Shown: positions 45,129 to 53,947 of the stretch, piece by piece | How the letters are laid out: each line of letters starts with the position of its first letter | Numbering within the stretch: position 1 is the stretch's first letter | NCBI GenBank assembly: GCA_021201335.1 | Contig: JAJQFD010000023.1 | Location: 1-64,000, forward strand | Length of the DNA stretch: 64,000 bases | Direction of reading: 5' to 3' | DNA from: Bacteroides sp. | Lineage (GTDB): Bacteria > Bacteroidota > Bacteroidia > Bacteroidales > Bacteroidaceae | Position numbers and translations under genes: made by a program | Notes under the pieces: generated by a model | Told to the model about the DNA's origin: nothing | What the model saw: the letters and a program-made list of their open reading frames with translations, nothing else | The model's database searches: none

Positions 45129-45178
45129 AAAAGAATAAACCCTTAATTACTTATTGCTAATCAAGGGTTTATTCTTTT
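45129..45178. terminator. Terminator of tRNA-Leu (bidirectional form)
   Basis: A perfect 16-bp stem, AAAAGAATAAACCCTT paired with AAGGGTTTATTCTTTT, lies 8 bases beyond the 3' end of the minus-strand tRNA-Leu. T-rich arms on both sides allow function either way. Confidence 0.85.
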
Positions 45179-45185
45179 CTTTAAG

Positions 45186-45269
45186 TACCCAGAGCCGGGG
45201 TCGAACCGGCATGGAAATGAATCCACTGGTGTTTGAGACCAGCGCGTCTACCGATTCCGCCATCTGGGC
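45186..45269 (-). tRNA. tRNA-Leu (CAA)
   Basis: On the minus strand the acceptor starts GCCCAGA, the D arm reads GGCGGAATCGGTAGACGC, and the anticodon stem CTGGT/ACCAG holds loop CTCAAAC (anticodon CAA). A long variable arm typical of Leu is present, and the T loop is TTCGACC. Confidence 0.93.
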
Positions 45270-45281
45270 CTAATTGCGGTG

Positions 45282-45311
45282 CAAAGATATACGTTTTTTC
45301 TTATACCACAA
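45282..45311 (-). promoter_or_regulatory. Promoter of tRNA-Leu
   Basis: On the minus strand TTG, 19 bases, then TATCTTTG, 13 bases before the tRNA. Confidence 0.75.
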
Positions 45312-45419
45312 GTGTTTTCTTTAAAAAAGGAGTAAAAAAGGCTAAAACATCACTTAGGCACTTACTAATTTATAAAATTAATGGTACATTAGCAAAAACT
45401 TTTTAATTCTATTTTTATC

Positions 45420-46502
45420 ATGATAAACAAAGATAACTACTGTGTAATTATGGGTGGTGGTATAGGGAGCCGCTTCTGGCCATTCAGCCGAAAATCATTA
45501 CCCAAACAGTTCCTGGATTTTTTTGGCACAGGTCGCTCATTATTACAACAAACATTCGACCGGTTCAACAAAATAATACCGGCTGAAAATATTCTCGTTG
45601 TAACCAATGATATGTATGCAGACTTAGTTAAATTCCAGCTACCCGAACTTAAAGAAGATCAAATCTTATTGGAACCCACTCGCAGAAATACAGCCCCTTG
45701 TATTGCATGGGCCTCCTATCATATTTTAGCCAAAAACCCAACTGCCAATATTGTAGTTGCTCCTTCCGATCACCTGATCCTGAAAGAAACGGAATTTCTT
45801 GATGCCATAAATAACGGACTTGATTTTGTTTCCAAATCCGACAAGTTGATGACACTAGGTATTAAACCGAATCGTCCTGAAACCGGATATGGCTATATTC
45901 AGATAGCTGAAAAAGAATTTGAAAACTTTTATAAAGTTAAGACATTCACAGAAAAACCAGAACTTGAACTAGCCAAAGTATTCCTAGATAGTGGAGAATT
46001 TTATTGGAACTCAGGACTATTTATGTGGAATGTGAAAACTATTGTTGATGCAGTTGAGAAACTAATACCTGAATTAGCAGAGAAACTGAAAGCCGGTCCG
46101 GAAATATACGGAACTCCGAAAGAAAAGCCTTTTATTGATGTACGCTTTCCTTCCTGTCCGAACGTGTCGATTGATATTGGTGTCATGGAAAAAGCAGATA
46201 ATGTATATGTATCTTTAGGAGACTTCGGATGGTCAGATCTCGGTACCTGGGGATCTTTATACGATCTATCCCCAAAAGATGAAAGACAAAATGTAGTATT
46301 AAAAGGTGAATCATTAATATACAATAGTAAAGACAATATTGTGGTTTTACCTAAGAATAAACTGGCTGTTATTGATGGCCTAGAAGGCTATTTGATTGCA
46401 GAATCGGATAACGTATTACTTATCTGTAAGAAAGATGAAGAACATGCTATCCGTAAATACGTGAATGATGCCCAGATGAAACTGGGAGAAGACTATATAT
46501 AA
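45420..46502 (+). CDS. manC: Mannose-1-phosphate guanylyltransferase
   Basis: The 360-residue enzyme has the nucleotidyltransferase motif GGGIGSRFWPFSRKSLPKQF and the FTEKPELELA and GEFYWNSGLFMW segments of the family. It makes GDP-mannose, the precursor of GDP-fucose and mannose-containing glycans. It lacks the C-terminal phosphomannose-isomerase domain of bifunctional enzymes. It stands alone with a terminator and could supply the glycan cluster at 34-41 kb. Confidence 0.9.
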   Translation: MINKDNYCVIMGGGIGSRFWPFSRKSLPKQFLDFFGTGRSLLQQTFDRFNKIIPAENILVVTNDMYADLVKFQLPELKEDQILLEPTRRNTAPCIAWASYHILAKNPTANIVVAPSDHLILKETEFLDAINNGLDFVSKSDKLMTLGIKPNRPETGYGYIQIAEKEFENFYKVKTFTEKPELELAKVFLDSGEFYWNSGLFMWNVKTIVDAVEKLIPELAEKLKAGPEIYGTPKEKPFIDVRFPSCPNVSIDIGVMEKADNVYVSLGDFGWSDLGTWGSLYDLSPKDERQNVVLKGESLIYNSKDNIVVLPKNKLAVIDGLEGYLIAESDNVLLICKKDEEHAIRKYVNDAQMKLGEDYI

Positions 46503-46519
46503 AGAAAAACAATTCATAT

Positions 46520-46562
46520 AAAACGGGCTGCCCTTATTACAGAATTAGGCAGCCCGTTTTTT
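46520..46562 (+). terminator. Terminator of manC
   Basis: AAACGGGCTGCC pairs perfectly with GGCAGCCCGTTT, followed by T residues. Confidence 0.92.
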
Positions 46563-46578
46563 CAAACTGAAATATTTA

Positions 46579-46971
46579 TCAAAATTCGTTCTGAATTGCT
46601 TTCGCTATAGATGTAAATTCTTCGGATGAAAGTTTCAATTTTGGATTTGAAAAAATCATATCCGACTCATGATTAATCGGTATCAGATGAATGTGCGCAT
46701 GAGGCACTTCAAGTCCAATAACTGATACACCAATTCTTTTACATGAGATAGCCTTCTCAACAGCATGAGCAACTTTCTTGGCAAATACATGCATAGCAGC
46801 TAGCTCCTCATCCGACAAATCAAAAATATAATCTACTTCTTTTTTAGGGACAACTAATGTATGTCCTTTTACCAATGGATTTATATCTAAGAAAGCGTAA
46901 AATTGATCGTCTTCCGCTATTTTGTAACTGGGGATTTCTCCGGCAACAATGCGACTAAATATAGTAGCCAT
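46579..46971 (-). CDS. HIT family nucleotide-binding protein
   Basis: The 130-residue protein carries the histidine triad HAHIHLIPI, the FLDINPLVKGHTLVVPKKEV segment and the start TIFSRIVAGEIPSYKI, typical of HINT-type purine nucleotide phosphoramidases. The exact substrate is unknown. It starts 5 bases after greA and is in the same transcript. Confidence 0.9.
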   Translation of the reverse strand: MATIFSRIVAGEIPSYKIAEDDQFYAFLDINPLVKGHTLVVPKKEVDYIFDLSDEELAAMHVFAKKVAHAVEKAISCKRIGVSVIGLEVPHAHIHLIPINHESDMIFSNPKLKLSSEEFTSIAKAIQNEF

Positions 46972-46976
46972 AGAGT

Positions 46977-47441
46977 CTAAATTGAGATATTTAATATTTC
47001 AAGATTAACTTTACCCTGAGGAACCTGTATCTCCACTACATCACCAACTTTCTTACCCAGCAAACCTCTTGCTATAGGAGTGCTGACCGAAATTTTACCT
47101 TCTCTCAGATTTGCTTCACTTTCCGAGACAATCGTATAGGTCATCTTCATACCATTTAAAACATTCTTGAGTTCAACTTTATTCAGGATCTGAACAGAAT
47201 CTGTACCCAATTTTGATTCATCAATGATTTTGGCATTGGCAATTATTTCCTTCAGCTGGCTGATTTTCATTTCTAACATACCCTGAGCTTCCTTAGCAGC
47301 ATCATACTCTGCATTCTCAGATAAGTCGCCTTTATCCCGAGCCTCTGCAATCTGTTTTGATATCTCAGGACGATTAACGGTTTCCAATACTCTCAATTCT
47401 TCCATGAGTTTTTTGTAACCTTCTTCTGACATGTATGCCAT
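46977..47441 (-). CDS. greA: Transcription elongation factor GreA
   Basis: The 154-residue protein has the N-terminal coiled coil (about 5-75) with the acidic tip in DKGDLSENAEYDAAKE, which enters RNA polymerase to stimulate cleavage of backtracked RNA, and the C-terminal domain ending KVNLEILNI. An AGGAGG ribosome site 8 bases before the ATG is unusually strong for this phylum. The leader contains a terminator-like hairpin downstream of its own promoter, which suggests attenuation. Confidence 0.95.
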   Translation of the reverse strand: MAYMSEEGYKKLMEELRVLETVNRPEISKQIAEARDKGDLSENAEYDAAKEAQGMLEMKISQLKEIIANAKIIDESKLGTDSVQILNKVELKNVLNGMKMTYTIVSESEANLREGKISVSTPIARGLLGKKVGDVVEIQVPQGKVNLEILNISI

Positions 47442-47449
47442 GATAATTT

Positions 47450-47457
47450 CCTCCTTT
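47450..47457 (-). promoter_or_regulatory. Strong Shine-Dalgarno of greA
   Basis: The minus strand reads AAAGGAGG, 8 bases before the greA start. Most genes in the window lack such a site. Confidence 0.75.
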
Positions 47458-47493
47458 AATTATTTACTATTCTTTTTTATGGTCATATAAAAC

Positions 47494-47525
47494 AAAAAAG
47501 AATTCCAACATGTACCATGTTGGAA
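47494..47525 (-). terminator. Terminator-like hairpin in the greA leader
   Basis: TTCCAACATG pairs perfectly with CATGTTGGAA over a 3-base loop, and the minus strand then reads TTCTTTTTT. It lies about 16 bases after the predicted transcription start and 61 bases before the greA ATG. Confidence 0.78.
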
Positions 47526-47548
47526 CCCTCTTTCAAATTTCAATGATG

Positions 47549-47579
47549 CAAAGATAAGTTTTTAAATGATTCGTGTCAA
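47549..47579 (-). promoter_or_regulatory. Promoter of greA
   Basis: On the minus strand TTG, 20 bases, then TATCTTTG; the predicted start is near 47541, upstream of the leader hairpin. Confidence 0.75.
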
Positions 47580-47672
47580 GAGAAAAGTACTGCTTTGTAA
47601 CACATTTCCGCAAATAATTTCAAATAATACCTTGCATAACTTTTTTTGAATCAACGTATAATCAGAATCCAT

Positions 47673-48824
47673 TTAAAGTAATGCTTTGATCTCTGTATGA
47701 ATATCCGTAATATCTTCACTGCGCCTTTTAAGTTCATTCTCTTTACTGACAAGGAAATAAGTCGGTACTTGCTGAACATTATAAATGGCAGCAGTACTGG
47801 AATAAATCCCTCTCGGATCGCGTACACACACCCAAGGAAAATTAGCCGCGGAAGTTTTCCAGAAATGCTCGTCAGCATCCAATGATACCTGATAAATTTC
47901 GAGACCTTTGCTATGATACATATCGTACAAATCACGAAGCCAGAAGTTATGGGCGGCAGCAGCTGTACTCTGAAAAGCGGTAAAATCCAGCAATACTACT
48001 TTCCCTTTTAAATCTGTAAGCTTACGAACATTCCCTTTAGGGTCTTTTAGTTCGATATCAATAATACTGGTTTCCTGAATTTTACTTTCATCAAATTCAA
48101 TGATTTGTTCTTTCGGAGGACGAGTATTCTTCATCCCTTTTATAGCCAAGTTGTAGAGATGCGTAGTGCGTTCTGCATGCGGATAAAAAGTATTCAGGCT
48201 GGTAGCTACTGCAGCAAAACTCCGAACATCTTCTCTGTTGGTCAACGGATCGAATATCAAGAAATCATTCACTTTCTGAAAAAGAGCAAAATAAGCAGCA
48301 GCTGTGTTGGGTGCTGAATAAATATAATTGATTCTTACATCTTGTTTATAAGCGTCCATTATAGACAACAGGGAATCTTGCAAAACATCATTCCTCATTC
48401 GGGTTTCCCTGGCCGTTTTAATCAAGCTGTTTACTTCCTGCTGAAGCTTTATTTGTTTCAAGGTTAATTCTTTAATCTTTTCACTGCTTGGTGAGTTCTC
48501 TACCGTGTACCCCGTTGAGAATTCAGCATAAGGTGCATTAATCGTCAGCGTTTCTGTAGAATCAATGGAAAAGTTAATGATCTTATTATCAATTCTCAAC
48601 CTGTAGAATTCAGGTGAATCCGGTCTTTTGTGCTTAAAGCTGTAACTGCCATTGCTTTTCAGCTTGACAGAATCCAGTGCAACAATCCCCCCCAGTTGTG
48701 ATGCTTCCAGATAAAGTTTTTTACCTTCGCCACCTGTAATTTCTCCAATTACTCCGAACTTAGAGCCAGACTGACAAGCAGCTAAAAGGAAAATTACTAA
48801 AGTTAGAAGTGATATCTTTTTCAT
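47673..48824 (-). CDS. Thioredoxin-fold lipoprotein with DUF4369, CxxC missing
   Basis: The 383-residue lipoprotein has Cys17 in LLAACQSG, a DUF4369-like N-terminal domain (about 22-115), a helical linker and a C-terminal TlpA/AhpC-type thioredoxin domain (VRKLTDLKGKVVLLDF onward). Where related proteins read WCxxC, this one has TAFQSTAAAAH, so it cannot perform normal thiol-disulfide exchange. It may be a binding or scaffold form. It is expressed divergently from pnp. Confidence 0.82.
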   Translation of the reverse strand: MKKISLLTLVIFLLAACQSGSKFGVIGEITGGEGKKLYLEASQLGGIVALDSVKLKSNGSYSFKHKRPDSPEFYRLRIDNKIINFSIDSTETLTINAPYAEFSTGYTVENSPSSEKIKELTLKQIKLQQEVNSLIKTARETRMRNDVLQDSLLSIMDAYKQDVRINYIYSAPNTAAAYFALFQKVNDFLIFDPLTNREDVRSFAAVATSLNTFYPHAERTTHLYNLAIKGMKNTRPPKEQIIEFDESKIQETSIIDIELKDPKGNVRKLTDLKGKVVLLDFTAFQSTAAAAHNFWLRDLYDMYHSKGLEIYQVSLDADEHFWKTSAANFPWVCVRDPRGIYSSTAAIYNVQQVPTYFLVSKENELKRRSEDITDIHTEIKALL

Positions 48825-48848
48825 AAATATACGTTTATTTTAAGGGTA

Positions 48849-48856
48849 CAAATATA
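48849..48856 (-). promoter_or_regulatory. -7 box of the DUF4369 lipoprotein gene
   Basis: The minus strand reads TATATTTG 24 bases before the start codon; it is arranged back to back with the pnp promoter. Confidence 0.45.
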
Positions 48857-48877
48857 AACCTTTTAAATGTAAATGCA

Positions 48878-48885
48878 TATCTTTG
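48878..48885 (+). promoter_or_regulatory. -7 box of pnp
   Basis: TATCTTTG lies 38 bases before the chosen pnp start and inside the longer frame, which argues for the shorter protein. Confidence 0.55.
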
Positions 48886-48923
48886 CACGAATTTTGAAAG
48901 AAAATATAGATAAAACAATTTTT

Positions 48924-51050
48924 ATGATCGATCCAATTGTTAAAACGATCGAGTTGGGAGATGGCAGAACCATCACACTCGAAACCGGAAAATTGGCGAA
49001 ACAGGCAGATGGAGCAGTAATGCTTCGTATGGGAAATACGATGTTATTAGCCACTGTTTGCGGAGCCAAAGACGCTGCCCCCGGAACTGATTTTATGCCG
49101 CTACAGGTAGAGTACAAAGAAAAATTTGCGTCATTCGGACGCTTCCCCGGAGGTTTCACTAAAAGAGAAGGAAGAGCCTCAGATTACGAAATCCTTACCA
49201 GTCGCTTAGTTGACCGCGCCCTCCGCCCTTTATTCCCAGATAATTATCACGCAGAAGTTTTTGTTACCATCAATCTTTATTCAGCTGACGGTATTGATAT
49301 GCCCGACGCACTGGCAGGTTTAGCCGCATCAGCAGCACTGGCTGTTTCGGATATTCCCTTTAACGGACCGATATCTGAAGTGCGTGTAGGCCGCATTGAT
49401 GGAAACTTTGTGATAAACCCCACTTTCCAACAATTAGAAAAAGCAGATATGAACATCATGGTTGCCGCTACTTATGATAACATCATGATGGTAGAAGGCG
49501 AAATGGATGAAGTTTCAGAAGCTGAACTTCTGGAAGCCATGAAAATTGCTCATGAAGCAATTAAAGTTCATTGCAAAGCCCAGATAGAGTTTATGGAAAT
49601 GGCGGGTAAAGCTGTTAAACGTGAATACGATCATGAAGTTAATGACGAAGAGCTTCGCAAACAAGTACGCGAAGCCTGTTACGATAAAGTTTATGCAGTA
49701 GCCGCATCGGGTAATGCCAATAAACATGAACGCCACGATGCATTTGAAGCTATTCGCGAAGAATTCAAAGCCCAATTTAGCGAAGAAGAACTCGCTGAAA
49801 AAGCAGAACTGATTGGCCGTTATTACCACGATGTGGAAAAAGAAGCGATGCGCCGTTGCATTCTGGATGAAGGCAAACGTCTTGACGGACGTGAAACCAC
49901 ACAAATCCGCCCTATCTGGTGCGAAGTGGATTATCTGCCAGGACCTCACGGATCTGCTGTTTTTACCCGTGGCGAAACCCAGTCTCTTACATCTGTAACA
50001 CTCGGAACCAAACTGGACGAAAAAATCATCGACGATGTATTGGTTCACGGCAAAGAGCGTTTCTTATTACACTATAACTTCCCTCCTTTCTCTACAGGGG
50101 AAGCCAGACCTCAGCGTGGTGTAGGTCGCCGCGAAATTGGTCACGGTAACCTGGCTCACAGGGCATTGAAAGGAATGATTCCGGATGACTTCCCGTATGT
50201 AGTACGTGTAGTTTCCGATATTCTGGAATCCAACGGTTCCTCCTCCATGGCCACTGTATGCGCCGGAACACTGGCCTTAATGGATGCCGGGGTACAATTA
50301 AAGAAACCGGTTTCGGGTATAGCCATGGGATTAATTAAAAATCCAGGAGAAGAAAAATATGCAGTTCTTTCTGATATTCTGGGAGATGAAGATCACTTAG
50401 GAGATATGGACTTTAAAGTAACCGGAACTAAGGATGGTATCACTGCTACCCAAATGGACATTAAAGTAGACGGACTTTCGTTTGAAATACTTGAAAAAGC
50501 ATTAAGTCAGGCAAAAGAAGGTCGCATGCATATACTCGGAAAGATAACGGAGACTATGCCGGAACCACGTCCTGAAATGAAAGATCATGCCCCACGCATT
50601 GAAACGATGATTATTCCGAAAGAATTCATCGGAGCTATTATCGGGCCCGGAGGAAAAATTATTCAGGGAATGCAAGAAGAAACTGGAACTGTTATTACAA
50701 TTGAAGAAATTAACGGTACCGGCAGAATCGAGATCTCAGGTACAAACAAAGACAGCATCACCAATGCTGTACGCATGATTAAAGGTATTGTAGCCGTTCC
50801 AGAAATTGGAGAAGTGTACAAAGGAAAGGTTCGTTCTATTATGCCTTATGGGGCATTTGTAGAATTCTTACCGGGTAAAGACGGATTGCTTCACATTTCC
50901 GAAATCGATTGGAAACGTTTGGAAAATGTAGAGGAAGCAGGAATTAAAGAAGGAGATGAAATTGAGGTAAAACTGCTCGATATTGATCCTAAAACAGGTA
51001 AATTCAAACTTTCAAGAAAAGTATTGTTTCCCCGTCCTGAAAAAAAATAA
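48924..51050 (+). CDS. pnp: Polyribonucleotide nucleotidyltransferase (PNPase)
   Basis: The 708-residue protein starts [15 protein letters not shown]. It has two RNase PH-type domains (the second with [17 protein letters not shown] and [17 protein letters not shown]), a KH domain ([20 protein letters not shown]) and a C-terminal S1 domain ([20 protein letters not shown]). It degrades RNA 3' to 5' by phosphorolysis. I chose this start because a promoter box overlaps the longer reading. It is monocistronic with a strong terminator. Confidence 0.95.
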   Translation: MIDPIVKTIELGDGRTITLETGKLAKQADGAVMLRMGNTMLLATVCGAKDAAPGTDFMPLQVEYKEKFASFGRFPGGFTKREGRASDYEILTSRLVDRALRPLFPDNYHAEVFVTINLYSADGIDMPDALAGLAASAALAVSDIPFNGPISEVRVGRIDGNFVINPTFQQLEKADMNIMVAATYDNIMMVEGEMDEVSEAELLEAMKIAHEAIKVHCKAQIEFMEMAGKAVKREYDHEVNDEELRKQVREACYDKVYAVAASGNANKHERHDAFEAIREEFKAQFSEEELAEKAELIGRYYHDVEKEAMRRCILDEGKRLDGRETTQIRPIWCEVDYLPGPHGSAVFTRGETQSLTSVTLGTKLDEKIIDDVLVHGKERFLLHYNFPPFSTGEARPQRGVGRREIGHGNLAHRALKGMIPDDFPYVVRVVSDILESNGSSSMATVCAGTLALMDAGVQLKKPVSGIAMGLIKNPGEEKYAVLSDILGDEDHLGDMDFKVTGTKDGITATQMDIKVDGLSFEILEKALSQAKEGRMHILGKITETMPEPRPEMKDHAPRIETMIIPKEFIGAIIGPGGKIIQGMQEETGTVITIEEINGTGRIEISGTNKDSITNAVRMIKGIVAVPEIGEVYKGKVRSIMPYGAFVEFLPGKDGLLHISEIDWKRLENVEEAGIKEGDEIEVKLLDIDPKTGKFKLSRKVLFPRPEKK

Positions 51051-51078
51051 TTCTTAAGTTATAGAATATACCCTGAAA

Positions 51079-51122
51079 AGTAAAAGGCTGCTTTCTTAAT
51101 TGAGAAAGCGGCCTTTTACTTT
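51079..51122 (+). terminator. Terminator of pnp
   Basis: A stem of about 18 bp, GTAAAAGGC then GCTTTCT paired with AGAAAGC then GCCTTTTAC with one mismatch, is followed by a T-rich tract. Confidence 0.9.
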
Positions 51123-51228
51123 TCTTTTTTTATCCAAAGTATGGTCTAATAATCCAGATTATTAGGACAAACAAATTATCATCCTATTAGCTGATAAATA
51201 GCTTTTTTCTTTTCTCCTTTTGCTTCGA

Positions 51229-51376
51229 TTAATAAGTATAACTCAAAATATTTTTACTATCTACACTGATTTCAAAAAAATCTTTCCGGGATGTTTGGCA
51301 CATGAATCCATTGTTAGTGCGAACAGCATATAAAATTTCGCTTACCGCATCTAAAGACTTGGACCAGAGAGTCTTT
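51229..51376 (-). other. Out-of-frame continuation of the zinc-ribbon gene
   Basis: If one G is removed from the G6 run at 51377-51382 (minus strand), the frame continues past the annotated stop as TLWSKSLDAVSEILYAVRTN and on through FFEISVDSKN to a stop at 51229-51231, adding about 30 residues to the protein. The sequence looks like a natural protein end. Confidence 0.55.
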
Positions 51377-52492
51377 CCCCCCGGTATCGAGCAATTCTAC
51401 GTGTAAGGGTGCACTTTCGAGAAGACCAGAACGATAAGTAATGAGGATATTTTTTTCATCATAATACAAAACGGTAGGTGAGAAACAAATCCGCTCGTCC
51501 GTAATGGGTTGACAGGAAGAAATACGATACTTTGCCAGATCTTTCATGTTTTCCGTTGTGAGTTGAAGCAATTTGCTTTCAGGACCACCATCATTAAAAA
51601 TATAGTTCACCTTCATTAATTGTGCCACATTATTATGTGTTTTATTTTCTTTATTCAGAAAAAGATAATAGGTCTTCTCACTCGCATCTGATAGAAGAGT
51701 TTTCGACTGTCCTTCGGCTACATACCTATAAGCTTTTTCCGTATAAAGTATATCCGGTTTAGGAAAATAGAAAAATTCCTTTCCTACATCCGTTTTTAAT
51801 CGAAAACCTTCTCCATTATTTTCTTCCACGAAACTGATTAATGAGAAATTGCTGTTTAAGATAAGTTTGGTTGAGCTAATATCAGAAGTCACTTCCGATA
51901 AAGTATATTCAGAAGGTTTAATTTGATAGACATACCGGCTGTTTATTATCAGATAATGAGAATTCATACCAGAAAACCAGCGATGCTCAGCTTTACCGAT
52001 GCGGGATAATCCAGATAGCTTCTGTTCCTTGAGAATCTTTTTTGTAATAACATCCCGAAAAACTGCATATACTCCTTTACCTTCATCACCAGATCGATAA
52101 AGACCGGTTTTATTTTCCAGATAAAACATCACTCCTCGCCCCTCTATTGGCAGAAGCAAAGAGAAAGGGTATTGCCGGATATGAACAGTGGAAACAAACG
52201 GGCGATGATCCATAGCTGGAGAAGGTGCAGAAGCAATTTTGCATATTACTCCAACAGTTACAAGAAGAAGAAATCCACCAATAAATAGTAAAAATTTAGC
52301 CAATGATTGAGAAAAAGTAACTGAAGTTTTTTTTTGATGAAGTGAAAGAATGTAATACATGCATAGTATTATCTTCCTTATCAAAAAAAGCTCAGTATCA
52401 CATTTATCACAATGATACCGGTCCTCATTAATTTCCACTGGCCGGGTATTGCCACAATGTGGACATTTAATAGCCTTAATTCGCTTTGCCAT
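51314..52492 (-). CDS. Zinc-ribbon membrane protein, possible 3' frameshift
   Basis: Starting at MAKRIKAIKCPHCGNTRP, the 392-residue protein has a zinc ribbon formed by CPHCG and CDKCD (about 10-37), one membrane helix near 66-89 (FLLFIGGFLLLVTVGVIC) and a large C-terminal domain of about 290 residues rich in beta strands, of unknown family. The final residues DSLVQVFRCGKRNFICCSH look unnatural and follow a run of six G residues, where a one-base slip would give a longer C terminus. A longer N-terminal reading to 52549 runs through the divergent promoter region. Confidence 0.65.
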   Translation of the reverse strand: MAKRIKAIKCPHCGNTRPVEINEDRYHCDKCDTELFLIRKIILCMYYILSLHQKKTSVTFSQSLAKFLLFIGGFLLLVTVGVICKIASAPSPAMDHRPFVSTVHIRQYPFSLLLPIEGRGVMFYLENKTGLYRSGDEGKGVYAVFRDVITKKILKEQKLSGLSRIGKAEHRWFSGMNSHYLIINSRYVYQIKPSEYTLSEVTSDISSTKLILNSNFSLISFVEENNGEGFRLKTDVGKEFFYFPKPDILYTEKAYRYVAEGQSKTLLSDASEKTYYLFLNKENKTHNNVAQLMKVNYIFNDGGPESKLLQLTTENMKDLAKYRISSCQPITDERICFSPTVLYYDEKNILITYRSGLLESAPLHVELLDTGGKDSLVQVFRCGKRNFICCSH

Positions 52493-52538
52493 GTGTCTAT
52501 TCAGTAATAAAAGCTTGTGCCGTGTTTTTATAGTGACA

Positions 52539-52546
52539 CAAATATA
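52539..52546 (-). promoter_or_regulatory. -7 box of the zinc-ribbon gene
   Basis: The minus strand reads TATATTTG, 46 bases before the chosen start and inside the longer frame. Confidence 0.45.
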
Positions 52547-52558
52547 CAAAAATTACGT

Positions 52559-52566
52559 TAACTTTG
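52559..52566 (+). promoter_or_regulatory. -7 box of the L,D-transpeptidase gene
   Basis: TAACTTTG lies 47 bases before the start codon, back to back with the divergent box. Confidence 0.45.
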
Positions 52567-52613
52567 TATATGATATTATACAAAGTATTTTAAAAATAAA
52601 AACAGATTTATAT

Positions 52614-53225
52614 ATGTTGAAACGCTTTTCTGTTTTATTGCCTTTGGTAATGACTTTGGCACTTTTCTGTTTTCCAGGCTGCAATGCTAAAGAGCATGGT
52701 ACTTCAATATATGAATTGGTAAAAGCTAAAGCTGATTCTGCTCTAATTTTTTGCAAGAATAAAGGATATAGTACAGAGTATTGCGTTCTGGTTGATTTTG
52801 CCATCCATTCTGGGAAGAAGCGCTTCTTTGTCTGGGATTTTAAAGGAGACTCTATTCTTCTCTCCAGCCTGTGTGCTCACGGCTATGGCATGGAAAGTAC
52901 CGAAGCAAAACCGGTGTATAGCAATGTGGAAGGCAGTTATTGTTCTTCTTTGGGAAAATATAAACTAGGTATACGGTCTTATAGCAAATGGGGAATTAAT
53001 GTACATTATAAGCTTCATGGTTTGGAGAAAACGAATAATAATGCCTATAGACGCATTGTAGTACTCCACTCTTATGAATATATACCGGAGAAAGAGATCT
53101 TTCCACGACATCTGCCGCTGGGGATGAGTCAGGGTTGCCCGGTTATTTCCAATGAGTCCATGCGGACAATTGATAAATTGTTGCAGGAAACTAAAAAGCC
53201 TGTATTACTCTGGATTTATGAGTAA
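52614..53225 (+). CDS. Murein L,D-transpeptidase family lipoprotein (YkuD_2)
   Basis: The 203-residue precursor has a lipobox at Cys23 (CFPGC). It matches the Bacteroidetes murein L,D-transpeptidase family: the FVWDF strand, LCAHGYG with His88, a second His in VVLHSYEYIP, and the catalytic Cys175 in LGMSQGCPVIS. It would cross-link or trim peptidoglycan in the periplasm. The start is placed after the promoter box; longer readings overlap the divergent gene. Confidence 0.82.
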   Translation: MLKRFSVLLPLVMTLALFCFPGCNAKEHGTSIYELVKAKADSALIFCKNKGYSTEYCVLVDFAIHSGKKRFFVWDFKGDSILLSSLCAHGYGMESTEAKPVYSNVEGSYCSSLGKYKLGIRSYSKWGINVHYKLHGLEKTNNNAYRRIVVLHSYEYIPEKEIFPRHLPLGMSQGCPVISNESMRTIDKLLQETKKPVLLWIYE

Positions 53226-53233
53226 TCATATTT

Positions 53234-53947
53234 TCAGTCCCAGGGAGACAAACCTTTCACTCGCTTCATTTTAAAAGCCATCATAGCAATAAGAATATAA
53301 TAAAGAGCTCCAAAGCACATGGATGTTTCAGGGTAATCTGTAAGGATACCTCCTACTCTTTTAACTTCGTAATACCCGGAACTTTCCAAAAAATCCGGAG
53401 TAAGGCCCACGGGAGGAATGAAACCTGAAAATATTAACACCACAAATAGAAGGACAAAATAAATTATTGCTGTTCCGGCTGCTGTAATTATTACCCGGGT
53501 TTTCTCTATTTGATTCACATTGAAAAACGCATAACGCATCCTGTTAAACACAACCATCAGATAAAGCCATACAATAGATAAATCACCTATCATCGAGGTA
53601 AAGGCCCACGCAAAGAGTCCGTAAACCGGAAAGAAAATAAGGATAGAAATGACAGGTTTCAGAACAGCCATAAAAACTCCCGAATGGATCATGATAAATT
53701 CAAAGCCCATTAAAATACAGAAATAATAGATGAGAGGACCATCTGTAGGACCAGGTGAGATCCATAAACGTAAATATTGATAGGTGAGAAAGAGATAAAA
53801 AATTAAATCAATCAGATCTAACAAAAGGGAGATGAATGTATTCGTTTGTATTTCAGCAGCTTTATTTTGTCGGATCTGGTTTCTGTAAATACCCATCGTT
53901 TCCCTTTTCCGAGGAACACGTTTTTTCTTCTCTTTTCTTTTAGCCAT
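53234..53947 (-). CDS. Hypothetical membrane protein, paralogue of the next gene
   Basis: The protein (237 residues from MAKRKEKKKRV) has a basic N-terminal tail and five or six hydrophobic helices. It shares with its upstream neighbour the pattern LRLWI-P-P in the first helix, FEF-M, a FNRM/LNRI helix end and a GLT-FL-S loop. The layout recalls voltage-sensor or ion-channel-like transmembrane proteins, but no selectivity filter is visible. The two genes overlap and arose by tandem duplication. Function unknown. Confidence 0.6.
   Translation of the reverse strand: MAKRKEKKKRVPRKRETMGIYRNQIRQNKAAEIQTNTFISLLLDLIDLIFYLFLTYQYLRLWISPGPTDGPLIYYFCILMGFEFIMIHSGVFMAVLKPVISILIFFPVYGLFAWAFTSMIGDLSIVWLYLMVVFNRMRYAFFNVNQIEKTRVIITAAGTAIIYFVLLFVVLIFSGFIPPVGLTPDFLESSGYYEVKRVGGILTDYPETSMCFGALYYILIAMMAFKMKRVKGLSPWD

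Noticed and set aside
48873..48923. A longer N terminus for pnp.
   Set aside because: A -7 promoter box lies in the extension, and PNPase proteins begin at [15 protein letters not shown] sequence.
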